From an uncultured Eubacteriales bacterium (GTDB lineage Bacteria > Bacillota > Clostridia > Monoglobales > Monoglobaceae): a stretch of 28,958 nt of DNA. The stretch spans positions 1 to 28,958 of the forward strand of contig CAJKEB010000021.1 of NCBI GenBank assembly GCA_905198865.1, written 5' to 3'. This document shows, piece after piece, positions 6,020-16,300 of this stretch (within the stretch, counting starts at the first letter, position 1; the number at the start of each line of letters is the position of its first letter). Under the pieces are notes generated by a model. The model was not told where the DNA came from. It ran no database searches and was given only the letters and a program-made list of their open reading frames with translations. The position numbers and the translations under genes were made by a program.

Positions 6020-7435
6020 ATGAAAAAGTTTATGGACAAGGATTTTATGCTGCATAATGATACTGCAAAGAAGCTGTATCATGATTTTGCGGCCGATATG
6101 CCGATTTTTGACTATCACTGTCACCTGAGTCCTCAGGAGATGTATGAAGACAAGCCGTTTGAGAGTATAACTCAGATATTTCTTGACGGAGATCACTATA
6201 AGTGGCGTTATATGCGTTCTATGGGCATAGACGAAAAGTATATGACCGGTCACAGAACCGGTAATCAGCAGTCTGACTTTGACAGATTTAACGCATTTTG
6301 CTCGGCGCTTCAGTATGGTATAGGCAATCCGCTTTATCACTGGACGCATCTTGAGCTACAGAGATACTTTGGTATAGACACTATCTGCCGTGCCGATACC
6401 GCCCGCGAAATATTCGACAAGGCAAACGCCGTAATAAAAGAAACAAATATGAGCCCCTCATATCTTATTAACAACTCCAATGTTGCGGCTATCTGCACAA
6501 CAGACGATCCTATTGATTCCCTTGAGTGGCACAAAAAGATTGCCGAGAAGTGTCATATCAAGGCAAAGGTTCTGCCGGCATTCAGACCTGACTTTATGAT
6601 TAACATTGACAAGCCGACGTTCGTTTCGTATATTGCAAAGCTGTCGGAGGCTTCGGGCATTGAGATTAATTCGTATGACGATATGATAAAGGCGGCTTAT
6701 AACAGGATCGACTTCTTCCATGAGGCAGGTTGCCGCATCAGCGACCATGCTCTTGACGGCGTTCCGTACTGTGAAGGCATTGACGCAAATGCTGTTTTCA
6801 AAAAGGCGATGAACGGCGAGCCTATCACTGATGATGAGGTTAAGGGCTTTAAGTCATCAGTTCTCATTGACCTTGCCAAGAAGTACACCGAGCTTGACTG
6901 GGCTATGCAGCTTCATATCGGCGCACTCAGAAACAACAACACCAGAATGTTTGATATACTGGGCGCAGACACAGGCTTTGACTCAATCGCTGACTACTCA
7001 ATTGCACAGGATTTGTCAAATCTCTTAAACGCAATGGAAAAGACCGACAATTTGCCTAAGACTATACTTTATACACTCAATCCAAAGGATAATTACGTTA
7101 TAGGTACAATGCTCGGCAACTTCCAGGGCGCAGGCGCAGGCGGAAAAATTCAGTTTGGTTCGGGCTGGTGGTTCTGTGACCAGCGTGACGGAATGACTGA
7201 CCAGATGAAGGCTCTTGCAAATCTCGGCGCGCTTAACAAGTTCGTTGGTATGCTCACAGATTCCAGAAGCTTCTTATCTTATACAAGACATGAGTATTTC
7301 AGAAGAATTATGTGCAATATCTTAGGCACATGGGTTGAGGACGGAGAGTTCCCGTCCGACATGGATACTCTTGAAACAATAGTCAAGGGAATTTGTTTCA
7401 ATAACGCAAAGAATTATTTCGGTATAGAGGTTTAG
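6020..7435 (+). CDS. uxaC: Uronate isomerase (glucuronate/galacturonate isomerase)
   Basis: First enzyme of the isomerase route: it converts D-galacturonate to D-tagaturonate (and D-glucuronate to D-fructuronate) in the cytoplasm. At 471 residues it has the usual family length (about 470, COG1904, amidohydrolase superfamily). The metal-binding HxH of the amidohydrolase barrel is His33 and His35 in FDYHCHLSPQEM, and SGWWFCDQRDGM further on is a family segment. GGAGG lies 9 nt before the ATG. It is the first gene of the plus-strand pectin cluster, directly facing the AraC regulator, with kdgK 43 bp downstream. Confidence 0.96.
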   Translation: MKKFMDKDFMLHNDTAKKLYHDFAADMPIFDYHCHLSPQEMYEDKPFESITQIFLDGDHYKWRYMRSMGIDEKYMTGHRTGNQQSDFDRFNAFCSALQYGIGNPLYHWTHLELQRYFGIDTICRADTAREIFDKANAVIKETNMSPSYLINNSNVAAICTTDDPIDSLEWHKKIAEKCHIKAKVLPAFRPDFMINIDKPTFVSYIAKLSEASGIEINSYDDMIKAAYNRIDFFHEAGCRISDHALDGVPYCEGIDANAVFKKAMNGEPITDDEVKGFKSSVLIDLAKKYTELDWAMQLHIGALRNNNTRMFDILGADTGFDSIADYSIAQDLSNLLNAMEKTDNLPKTILYTLNPKDNYVIGTMLGNFQGAGAGGKIQFGSGWWFCDQRDGMTDQMKALANLGALNKFVGMLTDSRSFLSYTRHEYFRRIMCNILGTWVEDGEFPSDMDTLETIVKGICFNNAKNYFGIEV

Positions 7436-7478
7436 TGATTTAAGAGCGTATTATATAAGACAGGGAGGTTAAAGCCTT

Positions 7479-8507
7479 ATGGATTTTATTAAGAGAGACA
7501 GAGAATATGACTTGGTGACAATGGGCGAGGTTATGCTTCGCCTCTCGCCTCCGGGAACAGATAAGATTTCACAGAGCTACGTTTTTGACAAAAGAGCCGG
7601 CGGCGCAGAGCTTAATGTTGCCAGCGGCAGCGCTATTTTGGGTATCAGAAGCGCTATTATCACAAAGCTTCCCGAGAACAAGATCGGTCACTTTGTTAAG
7701 AATATGATCAGATACGGTGATGTCAGCGACGATATGATCGTCTATGATACTTCACCCGAAAAGCGTCTCGGTATTTATTATTACGAAACCGGAGCATATC
7801 CGAGAAAATCATCGGTTGTGTATGACAGAGCAAGGTCGTCAATGACAACCCTGAGGGTTAATGAAATTCCTCCCTCGGTGTTCTACAAGACCTCTGTGTT
7901 CCATGTCAGCGGTATTACCCTGGCAATAGATGAGGAACTCAGAGAGACTACTATTGAGATTATCAAGAAGTTCAAAGAAAACGGTACGATAATTTCATTT
8001 GATATAAACTACCGTGCGTCACTCTGGGACGAGGCGACTGCAAGAGAAACCGTTACAAAGATTTTCCCGTATGTGGATATTCTGTTTGTTTCGGAGGAGA
8101 CCTCAAGGCGTATGCTCCAAAAGACAGGAACTCTTGAAGAGATTATGAAGAGCTACTGCGATGATTACGGCTGCAAGGTCGTTGCAACAACTCGCCGTGA
8201 GGTCATCAGTCCCAAGATACATAATTTCTCGTCTAAGATATACTACGACGGCAAGTTCTACGAAGAAGAGCCGTATAATAATATTGAGGTTGTTGACCGT
8301 GTCGGAAGCGGTGACGCATATCTGGCAGGCGCGCTCTACGGAATGATTACCTGCGATGATATGCAGAGGGCTGTTGAATACGGAAATGCGATGTCGGCAG
8401 TTAAGAACACAGTTCTGGGCGATATGGCTGTAAGCAGCCTCGGTGAAATTGACGGTATTATAAAGAGCCATAAGGCTACAGGTCATCAGGACGAGATGAA
8501 TAGATAG
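7479..8507 (+). CDS. kdgK: 2-keto-3-deoxygluconate kinase (PfkB family)
   Basis: 342-residue PfkB-family sugar kinase that phosphorylates 2-keto-3-deoxygluconate to KDPG, the last step before aldolase cleavage. The N-terminal substrate segment GGAELNVASG (41-50) and the C-terminal ATP/catalytic signature DRVGSGDAYLAG (273-284, catalytic base Asp279) are clear. The exact substrate is inferred from the neighbours uxaC, uxaB and uxaA; by sequence alone a related ketose kinase is possible. GGGAGG (7463-7468) precedes the ATG. The gene is probably co-transcribed with uxaC. No KDPG aldolase gene (eda) follows, so that enzyme must be encoded elsewhere. Confidence 0.88.
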   Translation: MDFIKRDREYDLVTMGEVMLRLSPPGTDKISQSYVFDKRAGGAELNVASGSAILGIRSAIITKLPENKIGHFVKNMIRYGDVSDDMIVYDTSPEKRLGIYYYETGAYPRKSSVVYDRARSSMTTLRVNEIPPSVFYKTSVFHVSGITLAIDEELRETTIEIIKKFKENGTIISFDINYRASLWDEATARETVTKIFPYVDILFVSEETSRRMLQKTGTLEEIMKSYCDDYGCKVVATTRREVISPKIHNFSSKIYYDGKFYEEEPYNNIEVVDRVGSGDAYLAGALYGMITCDDMQRAVEYGNAMSAVKNTVLGDMAVSSLGEIDGIIKSHKATGHQDEMNR

Positions 8508-8563
8508 CATATGATATGCGTTGCCTTAATATTAGACAAATTTGAACTATAATCTAAGCCTTA

Positions 8564-8593
8564 CCGTGGTGAATTTTCATAAATTCGCCGCGG
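8564..8593 (+). terminator. Stem-loop after kdgK, possible weak terminator
   Basis: Thirteen-base arms (8564-8576 and 8581-8593) pair throughout, counting two G-T pairs, around a TCAT loop. The sequence after it (TATTGGTGTTT) is only mildly T-rich, so it may attenuate read-through or protect the uxaC-kdgK mRNA end rather than stop transcription fully. Confidence 0.4.
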
Positions 8594-8617
8594 TATTGGT
8601 GTTTAAACGTAGGAACA

Positions 8618-8657
8618 TAGGGATTAGGGATTAGGGAAGCCACATCCTTGATGTGGC
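8618..8657. repeat. Short tandem TAGGGAT repeat plus hairpin in the kdgK-pectate lyase gap
   Basis: TAGGGAT is repeated nearly three times (8618-8637), immediately followed by a perfect 8-bp hairpin GCCACATC-CTT-GATGTGGC (8639-8657). It lies in a 243-bp gene-free gap with no convincing promoter. It looks like a fragment of a repeated intergenic sequence, but no second copy is in the window. Confidence 0.4.
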
Positions 8658-8750
8658 AGAACTAACCAAGAGATTATATCAAAGCGGCTAAGGTCAATAA
8701 TATACGTTAGCTGTACAGTAAAAGCGAACAGGCAAAAAGGAGAGAACGCT

Positions 8751-11700
8751 ATGAAAAACAAATGTATTAAGAAACTTGGCGCGCTGTGTGTTTCGGCGGC
8801 TGTTGTAATCGGAAGCGTTGGAATTCCGTCTGCAGCATTTGCACAAAGCGGTGGTTCAGACTTTGATGCAGCATCGGAAACGTCCCCAAGGGTTGTGGCA
8901 TTCAAAGGCGCAGAAGGCGGCGGTATGTACGCAAGCGGAGCCAGAGGCGCATTGGACGACGGCGCACAAATCGAGGTATACCATGTTACAAACCTAAACG
9001 ACAGCGGAGAGGGATCGTTCAGGGATGCCGTTTCTAAACCGAACAGAATTGTTGTTTTTGATGTTTCCGGATATGTGGATTTAAAATCTAATGTATCCAT
9101 AAGCAAAGGAAATATAACAATACTCGGACAAACTGCGCCCGGCGACGGAATTTGTTTCAGAGGTGACAATATTAAAGTCGGATCTGATAATGTAATTTTA
9201 AGATACCTGCGCTTCCGTGTAGGTTCGCAGCATGAGGACGGAACTGTGACGCCGGCTCGTGACGGACTGGAGATAACCGACAACTGTCAAAACGTAATCC
9301 TTGACCATTGTTCGGTCTCATGGGGAACGGACGAGAACCTTTCGGCATATGCGGTTAAAGATGTAACTATACAGAACAGCATTATCGCAGAGGCTTTAAA
9401 CCAAAGTGTACACGATAAGGGTGAGCATAGCTATGCCGCAATATGGGGCGGAGTTAACCTATCGGTGCATCATAACCTGATTGCAAGCCATAAGAGCCGT
9501 AATCCGAAAATAGGTACTTCCGAGACTGTTGCAATGACTGCCGGATATACGGACTCACAAACCTTGGTTGATATCAAGAACAATGTGTTCTATAACTGGG
9601 GCGATAAGGCAGGTTATGGAACAGAGAACGGAGCAAAGACATATATTCAGAACAATATTTACCGTCCGGGTCCGGCTACACCTGCCGGAAAGCGTGCAAG
9701 AATTTTTGAGCTGTCTGTCGGTCAGAAGTATCAGACAAATATGCTGGGCAGCGTATACGCTGTGGGCAACAAGATTGACGTTGAGGCAGATGACCCGGAT
9801 TATTCGGCGGCGCAGCAGGTTAATCTGAATAACTGGCAGGACGACCTGCATACAGGTGTATATGTTGATACAAAGTTCTACGATACAACCGACAAGACAA
9901 ACATGGTTATCAAGACCCCTGATGAGCAGTATCAGACATATACCGCCGAATATCCGATTACTCTTGATGATACTGACGCAGTATTCGATAAGGTTATAGC
10001 CAACGCCGGAGCTACTCTCCCGAAGCGTGACAAGATTGACGAGAGAATTGTAAGCAATGTTGTCAGCAGAACAGCGCCGACAGGCAGCAAAGGCAGTGTT
10101 GGTCTTGTTGACGACCCGCTTGACGGAGTTCCGGCAGGTCAGGAGGCTGATTATGACGACAGAGGATACTCGGCGCTTACAGAGGAGACCAGAGATGCGT
10201 CATATGATACCGACGGCGATGGTATTCCCGATACATGGGAGGATAAAATGGGACTTAATAAGTCAAATCCTCTCGATGGTACAAATATAGGTCCTGACGG
10301 TCTTACATGGCTTGAAATTTATGTTGAGGAAGCAATAACAAATCCGCAGCCCGATGATGTAACGGTTGCTGTTGAGGAGTTTGGTAATATTTATAATAAC
10401 AGCCAAGCCGTAGAGCTTAAAGCGAACATCGGCGGTGAAAAGTCCGCAGACGTAGCGAAGGTTGAATTTTACTGCAATAATACGGTTGTTGCTGTTTCTG
10501 AGACAAACCAAGACGGTGTTTGGTCGGCAGCTGTTTCAAATCTTCCGACTGGTGATAACAGCATAGTTGCAAAAGCTGTAAAATCCGATGGAAGTTATAT
10601 TCTCAGCGCTCCTGTGCAGCTTTGCATTATCGGAGCGGAGCAGGCTCAGGGCTGGAATTCCGTCGGCGGCGCGTCCTACGACGGCGAAAGCTACACATTG
10701 CTGAAAAATTCATCTTTGACACAGCAGGTTTCGGGAGACTTCAAGCTGGTTACAAAAATTGATAATATCTCAAATGCAGTAAGCGGAGTAAAGACAGGAA
10801 TTTCAGGTTCAGGGGCAAGCGGAATCAGTTTTGATGTTATAAAAATTTATGATGACAGCTTTAATCAGCAGATTTGTTACAGCACATCGGGCGATGAAGG
10901 TGAGCAGATCTGGACAGGCGCATATCCGGCTGAAGATTACACTCTGTTTGAGATTTCACGTATTGGCAACAGCATAACGCTTTATGCAGGAACAAGCCTT
11001 GCCGATTTAGAGGATAATGCAGTCGCTTCGCTGACGGTTTCGGACGATAGTCTCAACATCGGCGCAGTTGTCGTAGGTGATTCGAGAACTGTATCAAAGC
11101 TGAGTATGCTGAAATTATCACAGGAGCAGACTGAACCTAAGATACAGCTTCAGCCCGAAATAGGTCAGCTCAGATTATCAGGTGATTCGGTAAGTGTTAC
11201 GGTAGAGCCTGACTCAGCTAAGAATGTGCCTGTAACAGAAATATGGCTGTATCTGGACGATGCTCCGATTGCTTCGCAGCAGGTAAATATAACGAGTAAG
11301 GAAACAATATCAATTCCTGTGACCTTTACCACTTCGCAAAGAGCTACTCTCACGGCATACTGCTTTGATGAAAACTTAGGTAAGGGCAGTGATTTCCAAA
11401 CGGTTGCAATTACTCAGGATCCTGCGCCATGGCAGTTATCAGTGGTAGGCGAGGCCCCGGGCGATATTCCGCCGTATGTTACAGTGACCGATGATTATAC
11501 ATATAAAATTTCAGGAGTGGGCGGTTCGATAGGAACAGGCAGCTATGATAATTTTGCATATCTCACACAAAAGTTCAGCGGTGATATGAGAATGTATTAC
11601 AGAAGCCGTATGCAGAGCAGCAAGCAGTTTGGTGTTGTATTCAGAAGCGATCTTTATGCTGATCCTCTTAATCCGGGCGGTACAACTTACTTTTTCGGAG

Positions 11701-13361
11701 GTAGTGTCGGTAGTGACGGAAATCTGAAATATCAGCTTATCAGGAGAGCCGAGGGCAGCAATACAGCGGAGGTTGTTGCTGATGTAACGGATAAGACGGG
11801 TCAAAGCGCAAACCTTTACTTTATCGCTGAAAAAGTCGGAGATACAATCAATATTTATCAGACTGAAAACGGTGCAACAATATATACAACAAAGACCCTG
11901 CTCACGAGTGTGAAGTGTGAAGATTTGGGCGATGAGTATTATATGGGCTTCGGCGTGGTTGCGGATTATGATGAAACCAATGTTCCTGATGCAGGCTGGC
12001 TCGGTCTTGAAAATGTTAAGATAAGCGAATCAAGCGATGATACATATATCAAGAGCTATGAGGACGGAGTTGTTACAATAAATAAAGGCAGCGGCTTCCC
12101 GGGCGGAAAGCTTATCGTCTGCGGATATAATGCGGACGGCGCTTTGGTCGATGAGTTGGAGGCTGATGCGGTTGAGGATACAACATATATAGGTCAGGTT
12201 GCAGGCGAAAGCTACAAGGTATTCCTCTGGAATAATCTTGAAGAAATGATTCCGTTGTGTGAAGCGTATGACGGAACGTCAAAGCCGGTTATTTCAAAGG
12301 CTTCAGAAGTGATAAGCTGGAACTTTGATTACGGTCTTGACTGGTTGTGGCAGATGCAGGAGAAGAATGTTCTCCGTCCGACATGGACAACCGGAATAGG
12401 CGGCAATGAAACCGGTATTATGGCAATCGAGCCGACAGATGATTATACAGGAGACCGCTATATCTTCCGTGAATATAATATGTCAGATGCTTATGTTCCG
12501 CAGTTTAGCTGTGATGTCCTGCTGACGGGCGATGAGCCGGCAATGAATGTATATTTCCAGACGGGAGAGTCGGATAAGGCATACAAGATTACCTTTGCCG
12601 ATGACGGAAAGATATACTCAAACGGTACAGCCGAGATGGGTCAGTGGGATGCTGCGGACGGCTGGTATAGTATTGCTGTTTCCACTGATGTAGATGCCGT
12701 GGCAAACACCGTTGCCAAGTTGACGGTGACAAAGTCTGACGGAACTGTATTGGTAGACGCTAAACCGATGGATATAAGCGGTTCGGGTGAGTTCAGAACC
12801 CAGATTAATACAGCAAAGAAAACGCCCGTTACAAAGGCTGTATACTTTGAGCCGGTGTCCGACGCAAGCGGAAAATATTATGTAGATAATGTGACGGTTG
12901 CTGTCGCAGAGCCAAGCGTCAAGGCTGAAAAATCAACAAGCTGGTATACGTTTAAAGGAATAAGCGCAATAAGCGGAGCGTTTACTGTTGACGGAACAAC
13001 AACCTCAGACGGCAGCGAGCTCAGCGGAGAGCAAATAACTGTTGCAAGCGGAGCGGAGCTTAAAACGGGAAGCAAAACTGTTGACGGTATATCCTTCACC
13101 AACAGAATACGCCTGAATAAGAATAAGGCGGGTGCGTTGACTGTTCCGGTAAAGACCGGGGCAAACATTACTGTGTACGCGGCTTCGGCAAATTCAAGCT
13201 CTACTCGTTCCTTGTTTATAAACGGTACAGAATATAGTGTTCTGGCAGGCGCTGCTTTTAAATACACCTATGACGGCGCGCCGGGAACTATTGAGATTTA
13301 TGCCGCAGACGGTATTGACGTTTACGGCGTATCTGTTGAAACAGTAAATGTCGTACAGTAA
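8751..13361 (+). CDS. Secreted modular pectate lyase (PL1-like), 1536 residues
   Basis: Exported enzyme predicted to cleave homogalacturonan by beta-elimination. A signal peptide spans residues 1-31 (cut after AFA). A right-handed beta-helix catalytic domain covers about 47-430. It contains the PL1 DH motif (Asp185-His186 in VILDHCSVSWGTDE), Ca-binding acidic residues nearby, and Arg250 in SHKSRNP as likely catalytic base. Next come a thrombospondin-3/EF-hand-like Ca loop (DTDGDGIPD, 486-494), an Ig-like domain (about 536-627), a beta-sandwich (632-790), a second Ig-like domain (795-890), a sandwich (893-1092), a small domain (1100-1176), another sandwich (1187-1385) and a C-terminal sandwich (1398-1533). 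The sandwiches are probable carbohydrate-binding modules. It has no SLH, LPXTG or dockerin anchor, so it is likely released. AAAGGAG (about 8737-8743) precedes the ATG. It is paralogous to the next gene. Confidence 0.9.
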   Translation: MKNKCIKKLGALCVSAAVVIGSVGIPSAAFAQSGGSDFDAASETSPRVVAFKGAEGGGMYASGARGALDDGAQIEVYHVTNLNDSGEGSFRDAVSKPNRIVVFDVSGYVDLKSNVSISKGNITILGQTAPGDGICFRGDNIKVGSDNVILRYLRFRVGSQHEDGTVTPARDGLEITDNCQNVILDHCSVSWGTDENLSAYAVKDVTIQNSIIAEALNQSVHDKGEHSYAAIWGGVNLSVHHNLIASHKSRNPKIGTSETVAMTAGYTDSQTLVDIKNNVFYNWGDKAGYGTENGAKTYIQNNIYRPGPATPAGKRARIFELSVGQKYQTNMLGSVYAVGNKIDVEADDPDYSAAQQVNLNNWQDDLHTGVYVDTKFYDTTDKTNMVIKTPDEQYQTYTAEYPITLDDTDAVFDKVIANAGATLPKRDKIDERIVSNVVSRTAPTGSKGSVGLVDDPLDGVPAGQEADYDDRGYSALTEETRDASYDTDGDGIPDTWEDKMGLNKSNPLDGTNIGPDGLTWLEIYVEEAITNPQPDDVTVAVEEFGNIYNNSQAVELKANIGGEKSADVAKVEFYCNNTVVAVSETNQDGVWSAAVSNLPTGDNSIVAKAVKSDGSYILSAPVQLCIIGAEQAQGWNSVGGASYDGESYTLLKNSSLTQQVSGDFKLVTKIDNISNAVSGVKTGISGSGASGISFDVIKIYDDSFNQQICYSTSGDEGEQIWTGAYPAEDYTLFEISRIGNSITLYAGTSLADLEDNAVASLTVSDDSLNIGAVVVGDSRTVSKLSMLKLSQEQTEPKIQLQPEIGQLRLSGDSVSVTVEPDSAKNVPVTEIWLYLDDAPIASQQVNITSKETISIPVTFTTSQRATLTAYCFDENLGKGSDFQTVAITQDPAPWQLSVVGEAPGDIPPYVTVTDDYTYKISGVGGSIGTGSYDNFAYLTQKFSGDMRMYYRSRMQSSKQFGVVFRSDLYADPLNPGGTTYFFGGSVGSDGNLKYQLIRRAEGSNTAEVVADVTDKTGQSANLYFIAEKVGDTINIYQTENGATIYTTKTLLTSVKCEDLGDEYYMGFGVVADYDETNVPDAGWLGLENVKISESSDDTYIKSYEDGVVTINKGSGFPGGKLIVCGYNADGALVDELEADAVEDTTYIGQVAGESYKVFLWNNLEEMIPLCEAYDGTSKPVISKASEVISWNFDYGLDWLWQMQEKNVLRPTWTTGIGGNETGIMAIEPTDDYTGDRYIFREYNMSDAYVPQFSCDVLLTGDEPAMNVYFQTGESDKAYKITFADDGKIYSNGTAEMGQWDAADGWYSIAVSTDVDAVANTVAKLTVTKSDGTVLVDAKPMDISGSGEFRTQINTAKKTPVTKAVYFEPVSDASGKYYVDNVTVAVAEPSVKAEKSTSWYTFKGISAISGAFTVDGTTTSDGSELSGEQITVASGAELKTGSKTVDGISFTNRIRLNKNKAGALTVPVKTGANITVYAASANSSSTRSLFINGTEYSVLAGAAFKYTYDGAPGTIEIYAADGIDVYGVSVETVNVVQ

Positions 13362-13389
13362 CTGATTTTCAGAAAGAGGGAAAATAATT

Positions 13390-16300
13390 ATGAACAGAAA
13401 TCCTAACTTAAAGCGGATTGCTTCATTGGTTATAGCGATTGCCATGGCATTATGTACGGTTCCGTGCGTCTTTGCGGCGGAGCAGTCGGAAAATTCCGCT
13501 CTTATGACTCCTGAACAGGCGAAAGCGGCAGACCTTGCTGCTTTCCCCGGAGCCGAGGGCGGCGGTAAGTATACAACAGGCGGCAGAGGCGGAGAGGTAT
13601 ATCATGTTACTAATCTGAACGATGACGGCGAGGGTTCGCTGCGTGACGCAATAAGCCGACCGAACAGAACAATTGTGTTTGACGTATCGGGTACTATACA
13701 CTTGAAATCCGCGCTGAGACTGGAGCAGCCGAACATCACAATCGCAGGTCAGACAGCGCCGGGCGACGGTATCTGTGTCGGCGACTATAATATAGTTATT
13801 GCGGCCGACAATGTCATAATCCGTTATATGCGCTTCCGTCCCGGTGACATTTCGCATGCGGAAAACGACGCAGTTTTCGCAAGGTATAACAAAGATATAA
13901 TTCTTGACCATTGCTCAACAAGCTGGTCTACAGACGAAACGATGTCACTGTACGGAGTTGCAAATACTACCGTTCAGTGGTGTGTGATTTCCGAAAGTCT
14001 GGCTATGGCAGTTCATGCAAAAGGCCGTCACGGCTACGGTGGAATATGGGGCGGTGCAAACACTACATATCATCATAATCTTGTCGCAACGCATACAAGC
14101 CGACTGCCGAGATATTACGCTGCAAACAATTCTCACCCGGAATTTAAGGGCTCGGCAGATAACGATATGGTAAATAACGTTATTTATAACTGGGGCTTTA
14201 ACAATGCTTACGGCGGCGAGGGTGTTACGGTAAACGTAATCAATAATTACTACAAGTCGGGCCCTATCACCAATAATTATGTGCTTGACAGAATTTGGAA
14301 TCCCGCAACAGGCATTTACTATTTTTCAGGAAACGTTCTTGAGGGCAATGCCGAAGTCACAAATGATAATTTAAAGGGTGTTGATTACGGAGAGAATTCA
14401 ACGCCGGTATTCCCCGATGAACCCGTGTATGATTATCTCATTCCTATGGATAATATCGACACAGCAGAGAATGCGTATGCAAAAGTGCTTGAGGGCGCAG
14501 GAGCAATTATTCCGAAGCGTGACAGCTATGACGCAAAAGTTATAAACGATGCCAAGAACGGCACAGGCCGCTCAATTAATAACGAAAACGAGGTTGCCGG
14601 CTGGCCGGAGCTCAATTCGGCAGAAGCGCCGACAGACACAGACCGTGACGGTATGCCCGATGAATATGAGGACAAGAACGGTCTTGACAAGAACAATCCG
14701 GAGGACGGCAAGGCTTTTGCGGCAAACGGCTATACAAATCTTGAAAACTATCTTAATAATATAGTAGAAACTGCTGCTGTACCGGCAAACCCGGAGGTTA
14801 CACTCAATATTGATAATAATTCAATCTATAATTACGGCGAGACAATAACTCTCACCGCTTCGGCAAAGGCGCAGAGCGGACGCAGTATTAAGAAAGTTGA
14901 ATTCTTTAGAAATGACGAGCTTCTCGGAACAGACGAAACAGCTCCGTATTCTATCGAATATACAGGCGCTCCGGAGGGTATTGCGTATATGTCCGCAAGA
15001 GCGGTTGACAGCGCGGGTGAGGCAACCTTGTCTGAGATTAAGGTCATAAATGTTAACTATACAGATTCGGTCGGCGATTGGCAGACTATGGATATAGGCG
15101 AAGCTACCATGCCGGGCAGCTATTCATATCACGACGGTCAGTATACCGTAAAGAGCAGCGGTCTTATTGGCGCCGGAAACGAGTTTAACGTTATGGACGG
15201 CGACGAGGGTACTGACGCATTCAGCTTTATGTATAAGCAGGCTGATACCAATTCCGTAATCTCAGCATCTATCGATTCTGTTTCAAAGCTCAACAACAAC
15301 TGCGTAAGCGGAATTATGGTGAGAGACGAGCTGACGGAGACCTCAGATTTTGTTATGCTGAATTATGAGCATGAAAAGGGCGGAGCAGGAATTTCGTTCG
15401 TTTACAGATTAAACGGAAAATATAACAAGAAATTCCTGAGAATAGCCGAGCTTCCGAGATATGTTAAGCTTGTCAAGGTCGGAAATACTGTGACAGGCTT
15501 CCACAGCCCGAACGGTGTTGATTGGGAGTATTTTGACACGGTTGAAATGAACTTCAGCGGTACAGACTATGCCGGTCTTGCCCAGGACGGAAATAAAGAG
15601 ACAAATCAGATTTCCACATATTCATGGGGAAGATTCAGCGATCTGAGCCTTGAAAACTACGGCACAAATACAATACCGGATATTGCGCTTAATACGGGAA
15701 AGAAAGATGCGGACAGCTTCACAAACAAAGGTCAGTATTATGACTATGAGATGATTGATTTAAAAGTCACATCGAGCGAGCTAAACACATCCGACAGAAT
15801 GGAGGTTTATGTTGACGGTGTTTTGAATAAGGCGTTTGACACTCCGCAGGAGTATGTGACGCTTGACCAAATGCAGGCGGGCAACCACTATATCACAGCG
15901 GTAATTTATGACGCAGACGGCGCAAAGAACAGCGCAACCCAAAACATCGGTGTTTCGCAGTTTGAAAGAAGCTGGAATATTGCTGAAATTCACTATCCCA
16001 AGGACGTTCAGGAGCCGGGCAGCACAATAAGGCATGGCGCATTTGCCGAAAGCGGCGATAGCTTAAAGATTTACGGTACGGGCTATGGCATAGAGGGTGT
16101 TGAAAACGAAGAATATCCATACATGTATACCGAGATGAGCGGCGACTTTAAAGCATCGTTTAAGGTGGAGGCGCAGGAGCTTGCTGAATATGACCAGATG
16201 GGCTTTGTTTTGAGAAATTCACTTGAGACCTCGGTTGACGGCAGCACCGACGGCACATCATACGCGGCATACTTCCAGCAGTATAACGGCGAGCTTTTCA

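Noticed and set aside
8548..8553. TATAAT word after kdgK as promoter of the lyase genes
   Set aside because: No -35 box at an acceptable distance; TTGCCT at 8521-8526 leaves a 21-bp spacer, and two hairpins lie between it and the gene.
8624..9283. 219-codon minus-strand frame overlapping the start of the first lyase
   Set aside because: Mostly antisense to the signal peptide and beta-helix; low-complexity Pro/Ser/Leu sequence typical of shadows.
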